64,000 nucleotides of DNA. It comes from JAGVPT01 sp964439265. Lineage in GTDB: Bacteria > Bacteroidota > Ignavibacteria > UBA10030 > UBA8401. This document shows, in pieces, positions 49,365 to 56,437 of this stretch. The translations under genes were made by a program, and so were the position numbers. The notes beneath the pieces are model-generated. The model was not told the DNA's origin. It ran no database searches and was given only the letters and a program-made list of their open reading frames with translations. The number at the start of each line of letters is the position of its first letter. The stretch's first letter is position 1. The stretch is taken from contig CAYTOA010000003.1 in assembly GCA_964439265.1 (NCBI GenBank), forward strand, positions 1 through 64,000. Direction: 5' to 3'.

Positions 49365-49967
49365 GTGTCTGATCCCCAAAAGCATACCATGCGATACTAT
49401 CTGCTTCACAAACCGTACGACGTACTGTGTCAATTCACCGACAACCTTGGAAGAAAAACCCTGAAAGATTTCGGCCCGTTTCCAAGAGATGTCTATTCCG
49501 TCGGACGGCTCGACATTGACAGCGAGGGGCTCCTTCTCCTGACAAACGACAACGAGGTAAACCATCGGTTAACAGAACCGCAATTCGAGCATCCGCGCAC
49601 ATATCTTGTCCATGTAGAAGGATATCCTTCTCCCGATGCTCTCGCGCAATTAGAAGGGGGCATGGTCATTCAGGGAGAGAGGACGAAGCCGGTGCGGGCT
49701 ATCCTCCTGGAATTTGAGCCTTCCATCGGCCCGCGAACTCCGGGAATTCGATACAGAAAAAACATCCCCACGGCATGGCTTGAAGTCACCTTGCGTGAAG
49801 GACGAAACCGGCAGGTCAGGAAAATGACTGCGGCAGTTGGTTTCCCAACTTTACGTTTGATACGAACAAAGATCGGAGAGTTGTCGATCGGGAATCTAAA
49901 GCCCGGTGAAGCGGTTCAGTTGACCGCAGATGAAGGGGAAAGATTGCGAAAATATGTCGGGTTGTAA
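49365..49967 (+). CDS. 23S rRNA pseudouridine synthase, RluE-like
   Basis: A 200-residue RsuA/RluB/E/F-family pseudouridine synthase without an S4 domain: YYLLHKPYDVLCQFTD, catalytic Asp50 in GRLDIDSEGLLLLTND, and REGRNRQVRKMTAAVG. Lack of S4 and the short length favour RluE (23S helix 89) over RluB or RsuA. The ATG at 49389 is an alternative start. Convergent with the metallo-hydrolase gene 32 bp away. Confidence 0.92.
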   Translation: MSDPQKHTMRYYLLHKPYDVLCQFTDNLGRKTLKDFGPFPRDVYSVGRLDIDSEGLLLLTNDNEVNHRLTEPQFEHPRTYLVHVEGYPSPDALAQLEGGMVIQGERTKPVRAILLEFEPSIGPRTPGIRYRKNIPTAWLEVTLREGRNRQVRKMTAAVGFPTLRLIRTKIGELSIGNLKPGEAVQLTADEGERLRKYVGL

Positions 49968-49999
49968 TAACAATTGAACTGAGCGCGCCGAATCCGAAA

Positions 50000-51067
50000 T
50001 TACCACTCGCTCGTTTCACCGATCATGAAGACGAGAAAGTTTTCCTGTTTTAAGTGGCGGTTGTCGATTTCCTCGCGAAGCTTTTTGGGGGGCTCTTCCA
50101 ACGGCTCATCGGACTGCTTGAACGTTCCCCAGTGAATGACAAGCGTCTTTTTCGCCCGCAGGTCAACGAACGCCTGGACCGCATCGGCGGGATTCATATG
50201 AAGCGGCTTCAATATTTCTCTCGGCTGATAGCCTCCAATCGGCAGCAACGCCAAATCAAAGGGACCAAATCTTTTTCCGATCTCCCCGAAGCCGCTGAAA
50301 TACCCCGAATCACCCCCAAAGAAAAGCCGCCTTCCTTTGCCAAGCATGACCCAGGAACACCAGAGGGTCTTGTTCCCATCGGTTATCCATCTACCTGAAA
50401 AATGCTGTGCAGGAGTGCAGATAATTTTCATCCCCTTATATGTCACTCCTTCCCACCAATCCAATTCTTCGACATTCGAAATACCCCGATCTTCAAACCA
50501 GTCCCGGATACGAAGCGGTACGAAAAATCTCGTATTGGGGTTTTTGGCGAGCTTCAGGATCGTTTGTTCGTCAAGATGGTCGTAATGATTATGAGAGATC
50601 AACACAATATCTATTCGCGGGAGCTTGTCCATGGCAATGCCGGGATCGGAAACACGCGGCTCGCCCGCCCAGGAGACCGGCCCTATCTTATCGCTCCACA
50701 CCGGATCGGTGAGGATGTTGAGGCCTTCAAATTGAATCAAACATGTTGAATGTCCAACCCATGTAATCGTGTATGGTTTGTTTTGCTGCAGCGCTGACCC
50801 GTCATTGTAGATGCTCGAAATGTCAGCAACCGGTTTTGATGAGAGACTGAGAAGCCTGCCAATGGACCATGCCGCCATCTTCGTGAACGCTGGTGTCTCA
50901 AAATTTGGATCCGTGTTCCTAAATACGCCATCTTCATAATGAGCTGTGACGGACTCGCCGGCATTTTCCTGGGTATGGAGGGTCGATAAGACAAAGGCTG
51001 AAGCAATTGCGATGAGACAAGCTTTTCGGAAAGAATTCATGAGGGTGAAAAATATACTAAATCGCAT
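50000..51067 (-). CDS. Exported MBL-fold metallo-hydrolase, NAPE-PLD/UlaG-like
   Basis: A 355-residue protein with a signal-like N-terminus (ACLIAIASAFVLSTLHTQ). A start at 51040 is equally possible. The metallo-beta-lactamase core has WVGHSTCLIQFEGLNILTDP, the metal motif LISHNHYDHLDE, FFGGDSGYF and a late His in VIHWGTFKQSDEP. The RDPNFE-like N-terminal region and this order match the NAPE-phospholipase D/RomA group. Substrate unknown: phospholipid or cyclic ester. Confidence 0.87.
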   Translation of the reverse strand: MRFSIFFTLMNSFRKACLIAIASAFVLSTLHTQENAGESVTAHYEDGVFRNTDPNFETPAFTKMAAWSIGRLLSLSSKPVADISSIYNDGSALQQNKPYTITWVGHSTCLIQFEGLNILTDPVWSDKIGPVSWAGEPRVSDPGIAMDKLPRIDIVLISHNHYDHLDEQTILKLAKNPNTRFFVPLRIRDWFEDRGISNVEELDWWEGVTYKGMKIICTPAQHFSGRWITDGNKTLWCSWVMLGKGRRLFFGGDSGYFSGFGEIGKRFGPFDLALLPIGGYQPREILKPLHMNPADAVQAFVDLRAKKTLVIHWGTFKQSDEPLEEPPKKLREEIDNRHLKQENFLVFMIGETSEW

Positions 51068-51139
51068 CCGGTTTACATTGTAACGAATTGCAGAAGGTAA
51101 TGTTTCATCGGTTATCGAAGCTCTGACGTCTTCTCGCAG

Positions 51140-51931
51140 CTATGAAAGCACTTCGACGGCGTCTCCACGGCGGAGCATCCCTTCTTTATCGGGAATCACA
51201 TTTTGTCCGAAGAAAACATTTCCCCCAATCCTTCTGTACTGAGAAAGCGTTGCCAGCGGTTCTTTGCCTTGAACACCAGTCGCCTGGTCGACCGTTGTCG
51301 TTATACACCGTGCACATCCCTTCATCAGATGAAAAACTGACTCGCCGATCCGGATGCTCTTCCACCGGTCTTCGTCGTACGCGCGGCTGCCGGCAACAAC
51401 GATATTCGGTCGGAATCGATTCATCGGCACCGGCACGGCAAGCCGCGTGTTCAAGTCATCGACCGACGCCTGCGTCAGGAGCAGCAAGGGATAGGCGTCC
51501 GCGAAGCTGACGATGTCGCCGTCGCGGGCGTAATCGGGGTCAACTGGGCGCACTATCTCTTCCGTCATGAACACAACGCGGCAGCGGACCCCGAGAAAAT
51601 TACTGAACCATTTTCCCGCTTCTTCGCCGGCAGACATTCCCGATGTTATTGTGTCGTGGACCTGGACACGCATGATGTCGGCCGGTTTCGGCTCTACGAG
51701 GAGCTCGAGCGCCGGCAGCCCGGGGGCAGTTACCCTCAGAGTGCCGGATTCAATCGCCGTGGAAACCAAGGCCAGCCTCGGATAATCTCGCTGCGACAAG
51801 AACATGCCGGTCTCATTAACGACCATCCATCGGCGGTCGAATCGAATTCCACGCCGCTCAACAAATGCAGTTTGCAGTGAAATCCCTTTTGCCGACTTAA
51901 TGGGATAGATGTTTATTTCGCTCAGAACCAT
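51140..51931 (-). CDS. MOSC-domain protein, YcbX-like
   Basis: From the ATG at 51931, 263 residues. It has an N-terminal MOSC beta-barrel domain (INIYPIKSAKG, FDRRWMVVNETGMFLSQRDYP) and a C-terminal MOSC domain with MNRFRPNIVV and CARCITTTVDQATG, which carries the Cys that would bind molybdenum cofactor or sulfur. This fits the YcbX/mARC group that reduces N-hydroxylated compounds. No redox partner adjoins it. The longer frame upstream adds unrelated residues. Confidence 0.9.
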   Translation of the reverse strand: MVLSEINIYPIKSAKGISLQTAFVERRGIRFDRRWMVVNETGMFLSQRDYPRLALVSTAIESGTLRVTAPGLPALELLVEPKPADIMRVQVHDTITSGMSAGEEAGKWFSNFLGVRCRVVFMTEEIVRPVDPDYARDGDIVSFADAYPLLLLTQASVDDLNTRLAVPVPMNRFRPNIVVAGSRAYDEDRWKSIRIGESVFHLMKGCARCITTTVDQATGVQGKEPLATLSQYRRIGGNVFFGQNVIPDKEGMLRRGDAVEVLS

Positions 51932-52012
51932 ATAGGCATGAACCGCAAAGGGCGTGAAGTAAAACGAGTACGCTGTATCAATATACAATTCGTTGGAGTA
52001 AAAACTTTATTG

Positions 52013-52328
52013 GAAGTCATCTCAAGAACGCTTATTCATGTCCTTCTGATGGAACACTGACAGATCATTGTCATTCTGATCCTCGACGAGTCGTCTATCT
52101 ACGATTCTACGAATCGTAGATTCGTTGAACGACCCTACGGGTCATAGACCCGGAGGGAGTCGTCGACCGCCGTTCTTTCGCGGGAGAAGAATCCATGACA
52201 ATGACACACCTTGACTCTCCAAGGCTTTCGTGTCATGGATGCTTCGCGGAGTCTACCCCGCTGAAAAGCGGGGCTCAGCATGACATTTACGACTGCTTTC
52301 TGCATAGAAACCATTTTTGAGATACTTC
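52013..52328. repeat. 316-bp structured repeat with terminal inverted repeats (copy B)
   Basis: The ends GAAGTCATCTCAAGAA (52013-52028) and TTTTTGAGATACTTC (52314-52328) are imperfect terminal inverted repeats. Internally there are a 10-bp hairpin (ATCTACGATT/AATCGTAGAT), ATCCATGACA/TGTCATGGAT (52191-52240), and CCCCGCT-GAAA-AGCGGGG (52256-52273). Bases 52013-52166 match the reverse complement of 1-155. No gene is visible. It looks like a non-autonomous MITE or REP-type element of the TGTCATGCTGAG/CAGAATGACA style common in FCB bacteria. Confidence 0.85.
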
Positions 52329-52365
52329 TAGTCATAATATAACGAGAACATTTCATTGTTTCATA

Positions 52366-52395
52366 AATAAAAAACCCGGCGACATCGGGCCGGGT
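52366..52395 (-). terminator. Intrinsic terminator after nfnB
   Basis: ACCCGGC (52374-52380) and GCCGGGT (52389-52395) form a 7-bp GC-rich stem; on the minus strand it runs into six Ts. It is correctly placed 30-60 bp past the nfnB stop. Confidence 0.85.
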
Positions 52396-52422
52396 CTTTC
52401 TATCACTCAACAACAAACGCTT

Positions 52423-53868
52423 TTACTTCTTTGTCTGAACATACTCATGAATCGCGGCCGCGGCCTTTTTTCCGGCCCCCATTGCTTTGATAACGGTTGC
52501 TGCACCAATCACAATATCTCCTCCGGCCCACACACCTTCACGGGATGTTTTCCCCGTTTCGTCAGCAATGATGTTTCCATATTTATTTATTGTTAGTCCG
52601 GGTGTTGTCTTGTTGATAAGCGGGTTGGAGCCGTTGCCCGTTGCGACGATTGCCGCTTCCACGTCCAGAACAAACTCGCTTCCGGCGATCGGAACCGGCT
52701 TTCGCCTTCCCGATGCATCCGGCTCGCCGAGCTCCATCTTCTGGCATTCCATTCCGACAAGCCACCCGTTGCTGCCGATGAATCGGGTCGGATTCGTGAG
52801 GAGGAGGAATTCTATCCCTTCCTGTTCGCCGTGATGAATCTCTTCTTTTCGCGCGGGCATTTCAACGCTCGACCGCCGGTAGACAATGTACACCTTTTCA
52901 GTCCATGGCAGACGGCGCGCCGTGCGTGCGGAGTCCATTGCCGTATTGCCGCCGCCAATCACTGCGACATGTTTTGCCATCGGGACCGGGGTATCGGCAT
53001 GATTCGGGAATTCAAATCCCTTCATCAGGTTGACGCGCGTGAGGAATTCGTTTGCGGAGTAGACACCGTTCAGGTTTTCGCCGGGGATGCCCATGAAGTA
53101 CGGAAGCCCCGCCCCCGTTCCGATGAAGACCGCATCAAAACCATCTTCATTCATCAACTCGTCGACCGTGCGCGTCATCCCGACGACAAAGTCGCACTGA
53201 ATCTCGACGCCAAGTTTTTTGAGAAATTGAACTTCAGCATCAACAATTTGTTTCGGCAGGCGGAATTCCGGAATGCCGTATACCAGCACCCCTCCAGGTT
53301 TGTGGAGCGCTTCAAAGATCGTTACCGCGTGGCCGAGTTTCGCCAGGTCACCGGCGCACGTAAGTCCCGCAGGACCCGCGCCGATGATCGCAATTTTCTT
53401 TCCCGTTGGTGCCGCAATCGGCGGAAAAGAAATTTTTCCGGAAGCCCGCTCCCAATCCGCCACAAACCGTTCGATCCTTCCGATCGCAACCGGCTCAACC
53501 TTCGCACCAATTGTGCATACTGCTTCGCATTGTTCTTCCTGCGGACAGACTCTTCCGCAGACCGCTGGAAGGGCGTTCGTCTCTTTCAGCGCGTGCGCCG
53601 CAAGCTCAAAATTTCCCATCGCGACGTGAAATATAAACTGCGGGATCTTCACGTTCACCGGACATCCCTCGATGCATTTCGGGTTCTTGCATTGTATGCA
53701 ACGCTCGGCTTCTTCTATCGCCATTTCCGGTGTGTAGCCAAGCGGGACTTCAAGAAAATTCTTCGCGCGCTCCAGCGGATCCTGCTCCGGCATCCCATGG
53801 CGCGGAATCTTCATCCTCTCCTTGTTAGTCAACTTCCTTCCGGTATGTTCAGCAGCTTCGTTGCTCAT
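52423..53868 (-). CDS. NfnB-type / glutamate synthase small subunit-like flavoprotein
   Basis: A 481-residue iron-sulfur flavoprotein. N-terminal 4Fe-4S ligands are in CIQCKNPKCIEGCPVNV and CGRVCPQEEQCEAVC. FAD-binding IIGAGPAGLTCAGDLAKLGH, NADPH-binding VIGGGNTAMDSARTA, and the C-terminal ATGNGSNPL and GGDIVIGAATVI follow. Paired with the gene at 53906-54766, it matches electron-bifurcating NfnAB (NADH-dependent reduced ferredoxin:NADP oxidoreductase). The same fold also serves as the GltD subunit of glutamate synthase, and gltB here has no adjacent gltD, so a dual reading is possible. Confidence 0.9.
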   Translation of the reverse strand: MSNEAAEHTGRKLTNKERMKIPRHGMPEQDPLERAKNFLEVPLGYTPEMAIEEAERCIQCKNPKCIEGCPVNVKIPQFIFHVAMGNFELAAHALKETNALPAVCGRVCPQEEQCEAVCTIGAKVEPVAIGRIERFVADWERASGKISFPPIAAPTGKKIAIIGAGPAGLTCAGDLAKLGHAVTIFEALHKPGGVLVYGIPEFRLPKQIVDAEVQFLKKLGVEIQCDFVVGMTRTVDELMNEDGFDAVFIGTGAGLPYFMGIPGENLNGVYSANEFLTRVNLMKGFEFPNHADTPVPMAKHVAVIGGGNTAMDSARTARRLPWTEKVYIVYRRSSVEMPARKEEIHHGEQEGIEFLLLTNPTRFIGSNGWLVGMECQKMELGEPDASGRRKPVPIAGSEFVLDVEAAIVATGNGSNPLINKTTPGLTINKYGNIIADETGKTSREGVWAGGDIVIGAATVIKAMGAGKKAAAAIHEYVQTKK

Positions 53869-53885
53869 TCCTAATTCTTAATTAT
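53867..53885. repeat. TAATTCTTAATTA word repeat at the nfnB start
   Basis: Identical over 19 bp to 25120-25138. It begins inside the nfnB start codon and fills much of the nfnA-nfnB spacer. Confidence 0.7.
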
Positions 53886-53905
53886 TAATTCATAATTGTT
53901 GATGC

Positions 53906-54766
53906 TTACCATGCCGCTGTTTCGCGGTGTTCCTGAGTCTCGCATATCTTCTCAAAGATATCGAGCGAGATTTTTTCCTGGGGCGAATACATTTTCTGTC
54001 TCGCCACCAGCAAATCAAAATCGACGGCATGGGCGTCAAACTCCGGGCCGTCGACACATGCGAACTGCATCTTATTTCCAATAACAACGCGGCATGCGCC
54101 GCACATTCCAGTTCCATCCATCATGATAGGATTGAGGCTGACCAGCGTCTGGATGCCATGCGCCCTCGTAAGGTCGGAGACGGCTTTCATCATCACAACC
54201 GGACCGATGGCGAGAACGACGTCGATCGGTTCGTTCTTTTCGAGCATCGACTTCAATACCGTCGTTACAAAACCTTTTGTACCAAAACTGCCGTCATCGG
54301 TTGCAATGCGCACTTCGTCCGAGATCGCCCGCATTTCGTTTTCCATGAGAAGAAGCTCTTTCGAACGGGCGCCGATGATCGAGATCGTTCTGTTGCCGAT
54401 CAGTTTGTGTGCCCGTACGATGGGATGAATGGCAGCGATGCCGAATCCGCCGCCGACCGCGACAAGCGTTTTTCCCGGCTCGACATTGCTCGGAATTCCG
54501 AACGGTCCGACGACATCCATCAAAGAATCTCCCGCTTTCATCATGCTCATCATGATCGTCGTCTTCCCAACTGCCTGCACGTACAGCGTGATGGTCCCCG
54601 CGGCGACATCCCAATCGGCAAGCGTTATCGGAATTCTTTCACCCTCATCGTGCAGCCGGAGAATTACAAATTGTCCGGCTTTTGCCTTCTTCACGATTTG
54701 AGGGGCTTTAATGACATAGCGAAAAACTTTTGCAGCGAGGTCGTTCTTTTCTATGATAGGAAACAC
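53906..54766 (-). CDS. NfnA-type ferredoxin-NADP reductase-like subunit
   Basis: A 286-residue protein: a ferredoxin-reductase FAD barrel (GQFVILRLHDEGERIPITLAD), the NAD-binding VAVGGGFGIAAIHPI, and a C-terminal 2Fe-2S site with Asp-Gly-Thr-Gly-Met-Cys-Gly-Ala-Cys and a later FACVDGPEF Cys. This DGTGMCGACR...C pattern is the hallmark of the NfnA/SudB group. It is upstream of and co-directional with the large subunit. GTG appears to be the start. A 10-bp inverted repeat (54781-54836) lies directly upstream. Confidence 0.92.
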   Translation of the reverse strand: MFPIIEKNDLAAKVFRYVIKAPQIVKKAKAGQFVILRLHDEGERIPITLADWDVAAGTITLYVQAVGKTTIMMSMMKAGDSLMDVVGPFGIPSNVEPGKTLVAVGGGFGIAAIHPIVRAHKLIGNRTISIIGARSKELLLMENEMRAISDEVRIATDDGSFGTKGFVTTVLKSMLEKNEPIDVVLAIGPVVMMKAVSDLTRAHGIQTLVSLNPIMMDGTGMCGACRVVIGNKMQFACVDGPEFDAHAVDFDLLVARQKMYSPQEKISLDIFEKICETQEHRETAAW

Positions 54767-54780
54767 GTGCTCACCGTTAG

Positions 54781-54836
54781 TGAATGTATGCCTTGGAGAT
54801 GCTCTACATCATTCCAACTAATGTGCCATACATTCA
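54781..54836. promoter_or_regulatory. Inverted repeat upstream of nfnA
   Basis: TGAATGTATG (54781-54790) and CATACATTCA (54827-54836) are perfect 10-bp inverted repeats 36 nt apart, 15 bp before the nfnA start. They could be an operator pair or a leader stem. They do not match the Rex consensus I know. Confidence 0.5.
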
Positions 54837-54936
54837 GAGGGGGAATAATGATGATATTGAATAGAGGGGTGGTCAGAAATGGGAAACGAATAACGGCTGT
54901 TGCCAAAAATGAGAATGCGCCGAGCGACTGTTGTTC

Positions 54937-55872
54937 CTAGAAGGGAAACTCTCTAGTATGCCAATCTTTCGTCACGTCCATCCATAAAAATAATCCGCGC
55001 CATTTGCCGAACGGCGCGTAATATTTTTCAATGGTTGAATCTTTCACTTTTCTTCCTTTTTTGAACAGCTCATAGAATTTTGCACGGCACCATGAGTCCA
55101 GGCCGAGATAATCATACCGTCCGAGGAGTTTAAGAATATTCCCCGCCGCGTACGGACCGATGCCTTTGACAGACCGTACCTGTGCGAACAGTTCCTCGGA
55201 CGGAGCACTGGATGTTCTCCATTCTTCGATCGCGAGTTTTCCATCTGAAATTTTTCGGGATAGTTCGAGCAGGTACGGCGCCCGGTAGCCGCAGCGGATT
55301 TCTTTTCTGAGAAACGATTCGGTACGAGCGGCGATAGCTTCGGGGGAGGGAAAGGAATAGACATTGTCATGGAGACGGGTTCCGAGTTTTGTTACCAGTT
55401 CTTTCAGAATGATCTCCGTCAGCGCCCAACTGCAGTTTGTCGTGCATATCATCTTCACAACATCCTCGAAGACGGTTGGACACCGCAGGAGTCTGCCAGC
55501 TCCTTTTTTTGAAATCCAACGGTAGCGCGGGTGCCTCTTTGCTTCTGCGTAAAAATCGTCCAACGATTCTTCCATTCGAAACATGGAGGAGACGTGTTTC
55601 ATGATGAGCAAATCCTCCCGTTGTCCGTTCAAGGGCTCGTTTTCCAACGACACCGAGAGCGTTCCCCCGTTTTCGCTCAAAATCACTTCGCAAAAACCTC
55701 CCGGGCCCCCTGGAAGAACGATTCGAACGCGGCGTTGCGCTGAATCCACATAAAATGGCGGGAGGGCGCTCCATCCATGACTGTATACCGTAGCCCAAAA
55801 ATTGAAATCTTGCGGAAGCGTCATGTGCATCGGAGAGGCGGGGAGTTTTGATTTCAATTTTTTATTTCGCAT
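54937..55872 (-). CDS. HhH-GPD DNA glycosylase (AlkA/OGG-like)
   Basis: A 311-residue protein. An N-terminal TBP-like domain (HGWSALPPFYVDSAQRRVR) precedes the HhH-GPD domain with FEDVVKMICTTNCSW, the hairpin VKGIGPYAAGNIL, and catalytic Asp in YDYLGLDSW. It removes alkylated or oxidised bases; the class (AlkA or OGG1) is not settled. A Lys before the hairpin, diagnostic for OGG1 lyases, is not obvious, favouring an AlkA-type monofunctional enzyme. A separate Tag glycosylase is encoded at 22425. Confidence 0.87.
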   Translation of the reverse strand: MRNKKLKSKLPASPMHMTLPQDFNFWATVYSHGWSALPPFYVDSAQRRVRIVLPGGPGGFCEVILSENGGTLSVSLENEPLNGQREDLLIMKHVSSMFRMEESLDDFYAEAKRHPRYRWISKKGAGRLLRCPTVFEDVVKMICTTNCSWALTEIILKELVTKLGTRLHDNVYSFPSPEAIAARTESFLRKEIRCGYRAPYLLELSRKISDGKLAIEEWRTSSAPSEELFAQVRSVKGIGPYAAGNILKLLGRYDYLGLDSWCRAKFYELFKKGRKVKDSTIEKYYAPFGKWRGLFLWMDVTKDWHTREFPF

Positions 55873-55897
55873 TTTTCAGAAAGGAAAAAGGAGACGT

Positions 55898-56353
55898 ATG
55901 AATCAAAAATGGATCGCTTTTCTTCGTATTGCCATCGGCATTTTCTTTGTCGCTCAGGGACTAAACAAGCTTGATTGGTACACTACTTCGGAATTCCTCC
56001 GTACAAGTCTCGACCGTTATTCGCAGAATGCACCTCCCGTTACCGCCTGGTACCAAAAACATGTTGCGTATCCCGGCATCGAAGCATGGTCGCGGCTGAT
56101 CCCGACGGGTGAAATGCTGATTGGAATCGCCCTGGTGCTTGGCCTCCTCACGCGGGCCGCCCTTATCGGCGCGCTGGCGCTCGTCCTTAATTATCATCTC
56201 ACCAACGCCAGCCTCTTTAGCACCGCTTTTTTTTCAAACCCGTACGCACTTGTCGTTCTTTCGTGTCTTCTCTTCCTGCTGGCGTCTAAAGCCGGGAACG
56301 TCTTTTCCATCGACGCAACGTCACGGCGAAAGTCTTCTAGAGTCAAATCGTAG
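55898..56353 (+). CDS. DoxX-family membrane protein
   Basis: From the ATG at 55898, preceded by AAGGAG, 151 residues. It has hydrophobic helices IAFLRIAIGIFFVAQGLNKL, EMLIGIALVLGLLTRAALIG, ALALVLNYHL and ALVVLSCLLFLLASKAG. This four-helix order with the early LR-x-x-x-G-x-x-F-x-x-G-x-x-K motif is DoxX-like. Its partner and substrate are unknown. Divergent from the glycosylase gene. Confidence 0.9.
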   Translation: MNQKWIAFLRIAIGIFFVAQGLNKLDWYTTSEFLRTSLDRYSQNAPPVTAWYQKHVAYPGIEAWSRLIPTGEMLIGIALVLGLLTRAALIGALALVLNYHLTNASLFSTAFFSNPYALVVLSCLLFLLASKAGNVFSIDATSRRKSSRVKS

Positions 56354-56437
56354 ATTAACGACCAAAGGAACGCAGGCGGCGGGAGAAGGGAATAACGCGT
56401 TACCGATGCCGTTCAGCATTCTTGTCCGGCTACGGCA

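Noticed and set aside
52423..53868. Simple naming as gltD
   Set aside because: Its neighbour is an NfnA-type subunit, not gltB, so NfnB is the better reading, though the fold is shared.
52831..53874. Plus-strand reading frame of 347 codons
   Set aside because: Exact antisense of nfnB, whose cofactor motifs are unmistakable.
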